DNA of 64,000 nucleotides from [Scytonema hofmanni] UTEX 2349. GTDB taxonomy: Bacteria; Cyanobacteriota; Cyanobacteriia; Cyanobacteriales; Nostocaceae. The notes beneath the pieces are model-generated. The model saw nothing but the letters and a program-made list of their open reading frames with translations, made no database searches and was not told where the DNA came from. The stretch lies in contig NZ_KK073768.1 in the NCBI RefSeq assembly GCF_000582685.1, positions 1,750,224 to 1,814,223 of the forward strand, written 5' to 3'. This document shows, piece after piece, positions 25,253 to 33,488 of this stretch (positions are counted from its first letter, which is position 1; the number at the start of each line of letters is the position of its first letter). The position numbers were made by a program, and so were the translations under genes.

Positions 25253-26227
25253 ATGGTGAAAGAAAATCATAAATTAAAATCCCATTCATCCTTAAAAATC
25301 ATAGATTTATTCGCCGGATGCGGTGGTTTATCTCTCGGATTTCAAAATGCCGGATTTCAAATAGCCGCAGCCTTTGATAACTGGCAAACCGCTATCAAAG
25401 TTTATCAAAAAAACTTTGATCACGATGTCATATTATGTGATATTGCCGCTTTAGATAATTTTGAACTTATCAAAAATATTAATCCAGATATAATTATTGG
25501 CGGTCCCCCTTGTCAAGATTTTTCTAGCGCTGGCAAACGCGATGAAAACTTAGGACGAGGTGATTTAACGATAAAATTTGCGGAAATAGTCGCTAGTGTC
25601 AAACCTAAATGGTTTGTCATGGAAAATGTAGATAGATTAGCCAAAAGCGCCAAATATAAAATAGCTAGAGATATTTTTAAACAAGCTGGATACGGACTCA
25701 CTGAAAAGGTATTAGATGCGAGCTTGTGTGGTGTACCGCAAAAGCGTAAAAGATTTTTTTGTTTAGGTGAATTGAACGGTGAAGATAAAGGTTTAGAATA
25801 TTATTTAAATGCTAATTTAGCACCGCGACCAAAAACAATTAAAGAATACTTGGGTGATAGTTTAGGCATTCAGTATTATTATAGGCATCCGAGAAGCTAT
25901 AAAAGAAGAGCAATATTTAGTATTGACGAACCAAGTCCGACTATTAGAGGTGTTAATAGACCGATTCCTAAAAATTATAAAATTCATCCTGGTGATGCTG
26001 CACCCGTAACGCCGCAATTACGACCTTTAACTACTATTGAACGCAGCTATATACAAACATTTCCACCTAATTTTATTTTTGAAAGTTGCAAAACAGACTT
26101 AGAACAAATGATCGGTAATGCAGTTCCCGTAAAATTAGCTGAGTATGTTGCTAAATGCCTTTATGAGTATATGCAAAATACTCTTTTAGTTCGTAGTGAG
26201 CGGTTTACCGCTCAAATTAAGCACTGA
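25253..26227 (+). CDS. DNA (cytosine-5) methyltransferase
   Basis: The 324-residue protein carries the canonical C5-MTase motifs in order: motif I DLFAGCGGLSLGF (18-30), motif IV GGPPCQDFS with catalytic Cys87, motif VI ENV (124-126), motif VIII region PQKRKRFF, and motif X NAVPVKLAEYVA. The target-recognition region (about 185-260) is short, so the specificity is likely a short site. The C-terminal tail LVRSERFTAQIKH and the stop are encoded by a dispersed hairpin repeat (26193-26240). A PD-(D/E)XK-like gene lies convergently 45 bp downstream. It may be an orphan MTase or half of a type II system. ATG 25253. Confidence 0.93.
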   Translation: MVKENHKLKSHSSLKIIDLFAGCGGLSLGFQNAGFQIAAAFDNWQTAIKVYQKNFDHDVILCDIAALDNFELIKNINPDIIIGGPPCQDFSSAGKRDENLGRGDLTIKFAEIVASVKPKWFVMENVDRLAKSAKYKIARDIFKQAGYGLTEKVLDASLCGVPQKRKRFFCLGELNGEDKGLEYYLNANLAPRPKTIKEYLGDSLGIQYYYRHPRSYKRRAIFSIDEPSPTIRGVNRPIPKNYKIHPGDAAPVTPQLRPLTTIERSYIQTFPPNFIFESCKTDLEQMIGNAVPVKLAEYVAKCLYEYMQNTLLVRSERFTAQIKH

Positions 26228-26240
26228 AGTGCTTACTACC
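26193..26240. repeat. Dispersed double hairpin overlapping a CDS end
   Basis: GAGCGGTTTACCGCTC and GCACTGAAGTGC are neighbouring palindromes that encode the last residues of the methyltransferase and overlap its stop. Confidence 0.6.
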
Positions 26241-26272
26241 GAGATTCCGCACCTTAACTGGCTATAAATCAG

Positions 26273-26896
26273 CTATTCAATAATTCCAATCAATATTTGC
26301 ATTAAAACATCTAAATCATCAGGCACACGATACAAAGTAATGTCTTGAGTAATATGAAGAGGCTGTTGTTCTAATAAACCAAAACGCCAAGTATCACCTA
26401 CTGTAACTGCACCATAAAGAATATCTTGTTCTTCTGCTATTGCCAAAGCGATTAACTCTGCTGATAGTTGAGTAAAACCTCTTGACAAATCGTCGTTTTT
26501 AGCCTCAATTACCAGAAAATTTTTACTTTTTTCATCTGTGTTTATATTTCGCAGTAAATAATCTAAATTACCTTTGAGTTGAGAACTTACCTGAAGAGGA
26601 TATTCTAAGCGCATTTGACACTTACAAAAACGCGCTAATTCCGAAAGTACTGGTGCTACCATAATTTCTCGACGTGCAGTTTCGCTCGATAAAGTTACTA
26701 GTGGTAGCAACTCCTCAATTTGCTGACGTAATTCAGGTAAACGTTGTGGTATACGTTGAGAAGAGGGTAAGGTCATACGCATACGTGAAAAGCTATAACC
26801 TAATTCAGCTAAAATATCTTCTGTTTCATAAGGGAACTCGAAGTAAGAACGAAAAGTGTAACTCTGTCCTTCTTGCAAAATTTTTGGTTTAGACAT
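26273..26896 (-). CDS. PD-(D/E)XK-like nuclease-fold protein, unknown role
   Basis: The protein is about 207 residues, taken from ATG 26896. The pattern GNLDYLL (Asp112), FLVIEAKND (Glu131-Ala-Lys133) and downstream Gln143 in GFTQLSAEL fits the D...ExK...Q arrangement of restriction-endonuclease-like proteins. YGAVTVGDTWRFGLL (about 164-178) also resembles those folds. It converges with the C5-methyltransferase gene (45-bp gap between stops). If it is a partner enzyme, the two would form a restriction-modification pair, but convergent orientation and a family seen alone elsewhere (from memory) make this uncertain. Confidence 0.65.
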   Translation of the reverse strand: MSKPKILQEGQSYTFRSYFEFPYETEDILAELGYSFSRMRMTLPSSQRIPQRLPELRQQIEELLPLVTLSSETARREIMVAPVLSELARFCKCQMRLEYPLQVSSQLKGNLDYLLRNINTDEKSKNFLVIEAKNDDLSRGFTQLSAELIALAIAEEQDILYGAVTVGDTWRFGLLEQQPLHITQDITLYRVPDDLDVLMQILIGIIE

Positions 26897-27047
26897 AATA
26901 TACCGTTTCTTAGTCTGCTGAGGTACAAATTTATCTGCGTCCATCTGCGTTTATCTATCTTCATCTGCGGTTAATTCTTTCTGTACCTCATGAATGTGGG
27001 AATCGCTATAAAGGTTAATTAATACTAATAAAAACATCGTAACCCTC

Positions 27048-27076
27048 GTAAAGACGTTCCGGCGGAACGTCTCTAC
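27048..27076. repeat. Small dispersed palindrome (29 bp), TTCCGGCGGAA core
   Basis: Arms GTAAAGACGTTCC and GGAACGTCTCTAC, with one arm mismatch. It lies just downstream of the 27109-27594 gene. Confidence 0.75.
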
Positions 27077-27108
27077 AAGAGATATGTAATAAGCCTGTCA
27101 TGATATTA

Positions 27109-27594
27109 TTAATGTGGTAAATTCGCAAACAGTTGCTCAACTAACTCCTTAGTCTTCGCTTCCAACTGGAGCCAATCTACATCACCCATTTCATCAATTA
27201 AACTAGCGTCGATACTTACTGAGTTATTACCTGTACCATAGTCAAGAAAACACACTTGATAACACAGTTCCCACAAATCAACCGTCACTAGTTGATCTTG
27301 ACGCTGCAAACATAGATGATATCCTGGATGGGGTGTTGGTAAATTGGCAAGAGACTGTCTGATTAAATCGCTTTGTTCCGGTGTTGCCCCTTCCATTTCT
27401 TGCAACAGTTGGGTAACGATCGCTTTAGTTTCATCACTTGTATCAGCAGTCCAAACCAATACATCTTTGTAAGTTCCTTTCCAAGCAGATTCATCGAGTT
27501 GCTTGCGAATGTTATCAACAACGCGAATGAAAGCAGGTTGCATCAGCAGTTCAGCCTGTTCCCACGTCTGTGAATTGGTTATCTTAGGTGGCAT
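27109..27594 (-). CDS. Cyanobacterial protein, unknown function
   Basis: The 161-residue acidic, soluble protein has no recognisable motif. The composition is globular; PAFIRVVDNIRKQLDES near the start and GYHLCLQRQDQLVTVDLWELCYQVCF in the middle (a span of roughly residues 94-119) look conserved-domain-like. ATG 27594 is well placed. It is divergent from the Ser/Thr kinase gene, with 160 bp between starts that should hold both promoters. Confidence 0.65.
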   Translation of the reverse strand: MPPKITNSQTWEQAELLMQPAFIRVVDNIRKQLDESAWKGTYKDVLVWTADTSDETKAIVTQLLQEMEGATPEQSDLIRQSLANLPTPHPGYHLCLQRQDQLVTVDLWELCYQVCFLDYGTGNNSVSIDASLIDEMGDVDWLQLEAKTKELVEQLFANLPH

Positions 27595-27754
27595 GGTAAA
27601 TTCAAAGCAAGATTGAAATAAAAATTAACAACGTTTTTGTGAAAAAATTGTGTTTTCTGCCTAAATCTTTTCTCAAGATAGCGGATTTCATCAAAGAAAA
27701 CTTGGAGATATTTATTACCATGCGGAAAATGGGTGTTAAAACTGGGGAGGGAAT

Positions 27755-29734
27755 ATGATCGGCAAGCTGTTAGACCATCGTTATCAAGTAGTTAGAGTTC
27801 TTGCAACGGGAGGATTTGGGGAAACATACATTGCCCAAGATACTAGACGTCCGGGCAACCCCATCTGCGTTGTCAAGCACCTCAAAGGGGCAAACTCTGA
27901 TCCGAAAATTTTTGAAACTGCCAAGCGCTTGTTTCAATCAGAAGCGGAAACTTTAGAAAAACTGGGGAATCATGACCAAATACCCAGACTTTTAGCTTAT
28001 TTTGACGATAATAAAGAATTCTATTTAGTCCAAGAATTTATTGAAGGACATACCCTCAGCGAAGAACTTATACCACATCAGCGTTGGAGTGAAAGCGAAG
28101 TCATTCAGATGTTGCTAGAAGTTTTGAACATCTTAGAATTTGTCCACCGCGAAGGGGTAATTCACCGCGATATCAAGCCAGATAATATTATTCGTCGTAC
28201 TTGTGATAATAAGTTAGTTTTAGTAGACTTTGGAGCCGTTAAACAACTGCGATCGCCTAATCTTACTTTTGCGGGGCAAACCACCGCGACTGTAGCGATC
28301 GGCACTCCCGGTTATATGCCCACAGAACAAGGACAAGGCAAACCCCGTCCCAACAGTGATATTTACTCTTTAGGTATTATCGCCATTCAAGCGCTGACGG
28401 GAGTGGCGCCAATGGATTTTCAAGAAGACCCCGATACAGGCGAAATTGTTTGGCAGCATTTAGCACCTGTAAGTCCAGAATTGGCGGCAGTGTTAAGCAA
28501 GATGGTGCGCTATCACTTCAAAGACCGCTATAACAGCGTCATGCAAGCACTGCTGTCATTGCAATTGCTTTCTGTTGTACCCTCTAAAGCTCAAGAATAC
28601 GCGAAAACTCCCAGCAGCTACCAAACAATCAAACCGACTTCTCAAATGTCTGGGCAGCAGACGATCGCTCTAGCACCAGCAAATCATGCTGCCAAATCTG
28701 CCCGTAAAGATAACAAACCTGACTTCTTGCCGTTAGTTATTGCCACATTATTGGCAGGTGGTGCAGCTGTTGTAGCTACTAATTTAGTTGGAAGTGCAAA
28801 AAATCTCGGTTTTAATTTTGCTAGTAATGGCGCAACTTCACCAAATATCTGCGAGGCTGTTGTTACAGGTAATTCTAATATTCGTTCTGAGCCGAGTGCA
28901 ATTAATTCTGATACTATTGTCCAAACACTTAGCGATAACACTAGTTTTGAGGTGACTGGCAAGCGGACAAAACTCGGTTGGGTGCAAGTTAAACTTGATT
29001 CCGGAAAGTTAGCTTGGGCGAATTCTCATGTAATAGCTAATCCCGAAGAATGGGTATCTTGTTTGCGAGACAAAAGTATTGCTATTAAGACAGTAAATGA
29101 TAGTGATTTAATTGCGGCTCGACCGATTCCCCAACCGATACCAAAACCAGCTGCTGTAACTTCATTGCCAAAGCTAGAAAAACCAGAATTGCTAAAGTCA
29201 GAAAAACCAGATCCATTTATTGCTGAACCATTTACTGCTGATGATAATTTAGATAAATCAAAGAATAAAGAAAACGGTTCTCAGGTTGTAGAACAAGCAA
29301 GAGAGAAGTATGATAATGGAGATTTAGGGGGAGCGATCGCACTACTCAAATCTCTGCCTGCAAACGCTTCTTCAAGTTGGAACGAAACAGCAGGAACTGT
29401 CACCCAATGGCAGCAAGATTGGGCAAAAGCGGAAGCTTTATCTAATGAAATCAATAAAGCACTTGATAACGGTCAATGGGATAAAGTTTTAGCTTATAAA
29501 GAGCATCCAGAAAAGTTGCCGAATATTCAATATTGGCGAGATAAAATAGACCCATTATTTAAGCAAGCAGCTGATAATTTAGCTAAACAAGAGTTGCCAA
29601 AAATAGCTAAACCGCATCATCTAAATCAACGCCAACATCAAGTAGAGACGTTCCGACGGAACGTCTCTACTGAAGAATCCGACAATAATATAGATAGTGA
29701 AACTACCACCGAAACTGATGAAAATGATTTTTAG
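27755..29734 (+). CDS. Ser/Thr protein kinase with membrane anchor and SH3-like domain
   Basis: The 659-residue protein has an N-terminal Hanks-type kinase: Gly loop ATGGFGETY (17-25), Lys41, HRDIKPDN (Asp139) and DFGAVK (158-163). All catalytic residues are present. A membrane helix (about 330-350) is followed by a bacterial SH3-like domain (about 365-435), probably periplasmic, then a Pro/Lys linker and a helical region. GGGAGGG upstream of ATG 27755 is a strong ribosome site. Near residues 629-638 a 29-bp dispersed palindrome is inserted in frame (encoding VETFRRNVST), so the tail is evolutionarily loose. Confidence 0.93.
   Translation: MIGKLLDHRYQVVRVLATGGFGETYIAQDTRRPGNPICVVKHLKGANSDPKIFETAKRLFQSEAETLEKLGNHDQIPRLLAYFDDNKEFYLVQEFIEGHTLSEELIPHQRWSESEVIQMLLEVLNILEFVHREGVIHRDIKPDNIIRRTCDNKLVLVDFGAVKQLRSPNLTFAGQTTATVAIGTPGYMPTEQGQGKPRPNSDIYSLGIIAIQALTGVAPMDFQEDPDTGEIVWQHLAPVSPELAAVLSKMVRYHFKDRYNSVMQALLSLQLLSVVPSKAQEYAKTPSSYQTIKPTSQMSGQQTIALAPANHAAKSARKDNKPDFLPLVIATLLAGGAAVVATNLVGSAKNLGFNFASNGATSPNICEAVVTGNSNIRSEPSAINSDTIVQTLSDNTSFEVTGKRTKLGWVQVKLDSGKLAWANSHVIANPEEWVSCLRDKSIAIKTVNDSDLIAARPIPQPIPKPAAVTSLPKLEKPELLKSEKPDPFIAEPFTADDNLDKSKNKENGSQVVEQAREKYDNGDLGGAIALLKSLPANASSSWNETAGTVTQWQQDWAKAEALSNEINKALDNGQWDKVLAYKEHPEKLPNIQYWRDKIDPLFKQAADNLAKQELPKIAKPHHLNQRQHQVETFRRNVSTEESDNNIDSETTTETDENDF
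29642..29670. repeat. Small dispersed palindrome inside the kinase CDS
   Basis: Arms GTAGAGACGTTCC and GGAACGTCTCTAC around GAC. It is read in frame by the kinase gene without a stop. Confidence 0.85.
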
Positions 29735-29869
29735 GTTGGTTGTTGACGTAACAGTCAACAGTTATTCACTATCGATTATGGACTAAGATCCCGACTTCTT
29801 AGAGGATAGAGAAGAGAGAATCAGGGGTATTACTCCTTATCTGACGATTTTTCGACATTCCACACAATT

Positions 29870-29898
29870 GTAGAGACGTTCCGCCGGAACGTCTCTAC
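29870..29898. repeat. Small dispersed palindrome (29 bp), TTCCGCCGGAA core
   Basis: Third identical-core copy, 200 bp downstream of the in-frame copy and between the convergent kinase and NPCBM-like genes. Confidence 0.8.
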
Positions 29899-30007
29899 GA
29901 GGTTTTTGAATAAAACGAGGGGTCAGACCTACCATTCGTTCTTCTGTATCCTTAGAGAAGTCGGGGATCTGAAGAGACTAACCACTATCCACCAACAAAT
30001 AACAAAT

Positions 30008-30547
30008 TTACTTTTTCGGTTGTGGAGAAATGATTTTGCGTTCTAAATCAGCCTTATAAAAGTAAACTCTATCGCAATATTGGTTTGAGCGAGAGCAAAC
30101 AGCCTCTATAGCAACATTACTAGCATTGCTGACATCAAGTGATAATGAGATTGGCTGTGCTGGAATCACAGTCCGTGTTTCAGCTTGCTGACCATCTAAG
30201 TAAACCTTAATTATCACATTTGGAGTTGTTGCGTCATTGTCACGTATTCCAAATCCCAAATTGAGGGTTTGAAAAGGAGATTCTGGGCGATTATCTGGTT
30301 TAATTTTACAAGTCAACGAAGCCGAGCGGTTGCCAGCTCCTAAATAAAACTGACTTGTATAAACTCCTTTGCCTATAGAAACATCAAGATTTTGCTCGCG
30401 GTAAGTGCCAAGTCCACTACTAACACATTTAGCTCTCAAAAGTGGAACGGGACGAGGTACTGCTTGGGCAATTTTTCCCTCCATGATGAAGGTAGATAAT
30501 AGCACTGCACTGGTGATAATTGAGCTAATAAACTTAGTTTTCTGCAT
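30008..30547 (-). CDS. Exported NPCBM-like (galactose-binding-type) protein
   Basis: The 179-residue protein starts with a classical signal peptide (charged MQKTK, hydrophobic core, cleavage near IAQA). The mature part resembles an NPCBM/NEW2 beta-sandwich: LNLGFGIRDND, VIIKVYLDGQQ and the LSLDVSNASNVAIEAVC strand. These modules bind carbohydrates. Three or four Cys suggest disulfides in the periplasm or outside. It stands alone on the minus strand, downstream of the surface cluster but separated by 369 bp containing a strong hairpin. Confidence 0.7.
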   Translation of the reverse strand: MQKTKFISSIITSAVLLSTFIMEGKIAQAVPRPVPLLRAKCVSSGLGTYREQNLDVSIGKGVYTSQFYLGAGNRSASLTCKIKPDNRPESPFQTLNLGFGIRDNDATTPNVIIKVYLDGQQAETRTVIPAQPISLSLDVSNASNVAIEAVCSRSNQYCDRVYFYKADLERKIISPQPKK

Positions 30548-30705
30548 TGGGAATGGTAACTTTAATATTTAAGCTGATAAGTAAAAGCCTCAATAATAAT
30601 ACCTAATTTACTGTCAAATTTTTCGTATACAGAACCAACAGAAATTATAGCGGTTCTCATTTGAATCACATACATGTTCAAAAAATAAATAGACATAGGA
30701 GACCC

Positions 30706-30778
30706 GGAACCCCACCCCGACAAAGCTGTGCTTTATCTCCCCTCCCCGCTTGCGGGGAGGGGTTGGGGGTGGGGTTCT
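30706..30778. terminator. Long G/C-rich hairpin with G-quadruplex potential
   Basis: Inner perfect stem CCCCTCCCCGC (30739-30749) and GCGGGGAGGGG (30752-30762) with a TT loop. An outer pair, GAACCCCACCCC and GGGGTGGGGTTC, lies at about 30707-30719 and 30766-30778. The plus strand also reads GGGG-A-GGGG-TT-GGGGG-T-GGGG (30754-30774), a quadruplex pattern. A T-rich tail follows on the plus strand. It sits just 3' of the surface cluster on the minus strand. Confidence 0.6.
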
Positions 30779-30916
30779 TTTATTATGGGTAATTTGGCGG
30801 ACATGATATAAGACGACCAGATGTGGCGAAATTTCGCGTTCCTACACCGCGTATTGCACGGGACCGAGAAGCGCTATAGTTACCAGACATAAGCCCTGGT
30901 AACTAAAAAGAGAGTT

Positions 30917-33244
30917 TTAATCGATTCTGACGCGGAAACGCAGGAAACCGAAGTTTCTATCAGGGGTGATAGTGCCTAAATTTACAGTCACTGCCCCCTT
31001 AGTATTTGTTTGACTCAGACATTGATTAGGCTGAGGTAACGGTTGTAAAGGTGTGAAAAATGCTCCTTGATCGTTATCTTGAGCGTTAGTTAGCAAACTA
31101 TTTGTACCGGCTCGATTGACTAAAATTTCCCCAGAACTATAGCTTGTTTCCGGTGGAATTAAATCACAGAAGCTGACGTTTTGCAAGTCTTGATCGCCTT
31201 CCGCAAGATAATAAATTGTGTACTCTACTTCATCACCGCTTTGCAAGGGGGTTTCTAGTTGGGTAACGCCGAGAGGTGGGCGCCCAGCTTGCTGTAATAT
31301 ATTGTCGTTAGGATCATTGGGATCATCGACAAAAGTGTTGAAGTTGGCAATGTTGACAGGCTGACCATTTCTAAACACGTTGGTAATTCGTTTTACCAAA
31401 CGCAGAGCAGTATTTGCCGCACCTACAGTACCACCACGGAAACCGAAGTCAATATCGGGGTTATCTTGATTGGCTTCAGTTAGGTTAGCGGTCAAAGTTG
31501 TGTTAGTGGTAGCGCTAAAACCGCCACCTGGTGTTGTTACCTCTACAGTGTAATTGCCTAGTGGTAAGCCGCTGAAAATGTAGTTACCGTTGTTATTAGT
31601 TGTAGTGGTAGCAACTATCTGATTGCTAGAGTTTCTCAGAGTTAAAGTAGCATTGGGAATTCCGGTTTCGCCTGGGTTAGCAATGCGATCGCCATTTCTG
31701 TCATTAAAGACAAAATCACCAATTGAACCCCCAGGTGGACGCAGCAAGCCAAAATCCACGTTATTTAGCGTCTGACCTGTTGAGAGATTTACATCTATTT
31801 GGGGACTAGCAGTGGTAATTTGGGGAAAGTCGAAAGGCTGGGTAACTGTAACTCTGTAAGGTCCTGGCGGCAAATTATTAAAGCTGTAATTACCGTTGCT
31901 GTTGGTGGTAGTCGTTTGCGTGGTGTTGTCAGAAGGAGTGTCTAATCTACCGTCGGGTCCGGGAAGAGTCAAGGTGAGGGGGACATTAGGAATTCCCGGT
32001 TCGCCTTGATCTTGAACACCGTTACCATTGCGATCGTTAAATACTGTATCGCCGATTGAAGCTTGTGAGGTCGGACGAAAGCCAAAATCAACTGTATTAA
32101 TATTTTGATTAGCACTGAGAGCGATCGCATTCGGTTGAGTTTGAGTGGGTGTTAAACCAGGAGGATTATTTGCGGAAACTCTGTAACTACCCGCAGGTAA
32201 TCCCGGAAAGCTATATCTACCATTAATATCAGTAGTAGTGGTGCGGCTGATGTCGTCTGGCGTGCCAAATTGACCATCAGGTCCCGCCCCTACTAAATTG
32301 ACAGGAACGCTGCCAATTCCCGGTTCGCCTGTGTCTTGGATGCCGTTGCCGTTGGTATCATTATACACTGTATCGCCAAGTGAGCCTGTACCAGGAATAG
32401 ACGCACAAATATTTAACTGGGCAAGACCGATAGTTTCATCCTGCCCAGGAGGACCAAATTCTGTTCCTGGCTCATATAAAACTTGAATTTGGGTAATTGC
32501 CCCAGCTGGCGTAACTTGAATATTGCCGGCATTTTGAGTGGTTTGGGCATTCTCGTTTATACCCTCTGCCAGAACACTATTACCTTGATTAGTGACTCTA
32601 GTATTTGTACCTAATGCCGTACCTGTCACACCAACTGGTGTAGTTCCATTAACGGCTCTGATTGTTACTCTATCTTGGAAAGTTCTTCCCACAGGGTCTC
32701 GCGCACCATCTCGGTCAATGTCTAAAAAAGTAAGCGGGGATGCCAGAGTGACTGGTTGTGCGAAGGTAATGGTGAGTGTAGCACTACTACCAACTGGTGC
32801 CGGACTGCTATCTCGATCATTGGCTGGTCTATTTAGCGAATTTCCTCCGATATTAAACCTGAGATTCGGTTCGTTAAGACCACCGTATACTTCTGATTCA
32901 ATAAGTGTTTCGCCTTCGTCAATGACTCCAGGGCTGCTTTCAGAGAAGCGGAATGTGGTAGCAATGCCGCCAACGCTCAGATTTTGACTTAAAAAATCTT
33001 GGAGATTGCTGCTAGGAGTCCACTGTAAAGTTTGGGGTGATGTCCCAGCCGGACAACTTGTTTGTGCCAAAGCCTTCCCACCCAATGAAATGCTTCCTGG
33101 CAATGGATATTGTATGGGAACTTGCGGCACTGTAAACAACAGTGTCAAAAGTGTCAGTCTTAAAGGTTGAAATATTTCAGTGTGGGCGATTCTCCTCCAA
33201 AGAGGCTCCGCCAACGCTGGTAAAGGCTTAAATAAAGGTTTCAT
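30917..33244 (-). CDS. Secreted SdrD/Cna-B-repeat protein with DUF11-like C-terminus
   Basis: The 775-residue protein has an N-terminal hydrophobic export segment (about 27-42; cleavage likely after ALAQ near 61). A beta-rich region follows (about 70-280). Then come three SdrD B-like domains, each starting with a GD(T/F)V(Y/F)ND.NGN calcium-type motif and ending NG.Y.F..LP.G.Y.V (about 285-375, 395-475 and 480-560). The C-terminal segment (about 585-775) resembles DUF11 (isopeptide-forming-like). These modules form rigid stalks on cell surfaces. It is the last gene of the minus-strand surface cluster, 244 bp after the OmpA gene. No sortase or LPxTG motif is seen, as expected for a Gram-negative type envelope. 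Confidence 0.85.
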   Translation of the reverse strand: MKPLFKPLPALAEPLWRRIAHTEIFQPLRLTLLTLLFTVPQVPIQYPLPGSISLGGKALAQTSCPAGTSPQTLQWTPSSNLQDFLSQNLSVGGIATTFRFSESSPGVIDEGETLIESEVYGGLNEPNLRFNIGGNSLNRPANDRDSSPAPVGSSATLTITFAQPVTLASPLTFLDIDRDGARDPVGRTFQDRVTIRAVNGTTPVGVTGTALGTNTRVTNQGNSVLAEGINENAQTTQNAGNIQVTPAGAITQIQVLYEPGTEFGPPGQDETIGLAQLNICASIPGTGSLGDTVYNDTNGNGIQDTGEPGIGSVPVNLVGAGPDGQFGTPDDISRTTTTDINGRYSFPGLPAGSYRVSANNPPGLTPTQTQPNAIALSANQNINTVDFGFRPTSQASIGDTVFNDRNGNGVQDQGEPGIPNVPLTLTLPGPDGRLDTPSDNTTQTTTTNSNGNYSFNNLPPGPYRVTVTQPFDFPQITTASPQIDVNLSTGQTLNNVDFGLLRPPGGSIGDFVFNDRNGDRIANPGETGIPNATLTLRNSSNQIVATTTTNNNGNYIFSGLPLGNYTVEVTTPGGGFSATTNTTLTANLTEANQDNPDIDFGFRGGTVGAANTALRLVKRITNVFRNGQPVNIANFNTFVDDPNDPNDNILQQAGRPPLGVTQLETPLQSGDEVEYTIYYLAEGDQDLQNVSFCDLIPPETSYSSGEILVNRAGTNSLLTNAQDNDQGAFFTPLQPLPQPNQCLSQTNTKGAVTVNLGTITPDRNFGFLRFRVRID

Positions 33245-33279
33245 CGCAAGATCCTAAGTCAGAGTTGACGCGGGAAGGG

Positions 33280-33487
33280 GAATAAGAGGGGGAAAGCGGA
33301 AAGGGGAAAAAGGGAAGGGGAAAGGGGAAAGCGGAAAGGGGAAAGGTACGGAAATAAAATAGCGCAAAGTTGGCGGGGTCGGTTTCCGTCCCGTCAACCT
33401 TTGTAAGAACGGATTTATTCAAATGATTCTATCTTTCTTTTCCTTTCCCCTTTTCCCCTTCCCTTTTTCCCCTTCCCCTTTTCCCCT
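33280..33487. repeat. Polypurine block and complementary polypyrimidine block
   Basis: GGGAAAGG-type purine heptads (33280-33346) and CCCCTTTTCC-type pyrimidine heptads (33430-33486) face each other in the gap between two surface genes. They are largely complementary and could form a long imperfect stem in the transcript. Confidence 0.65.
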
Positions 33488-33488
33488 C

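Noticed and set aside
25253..26896. Definite type II restriction-modification system
   Set aside because: Convergent orientation and an unproven nuclease; left as a hypothesis.
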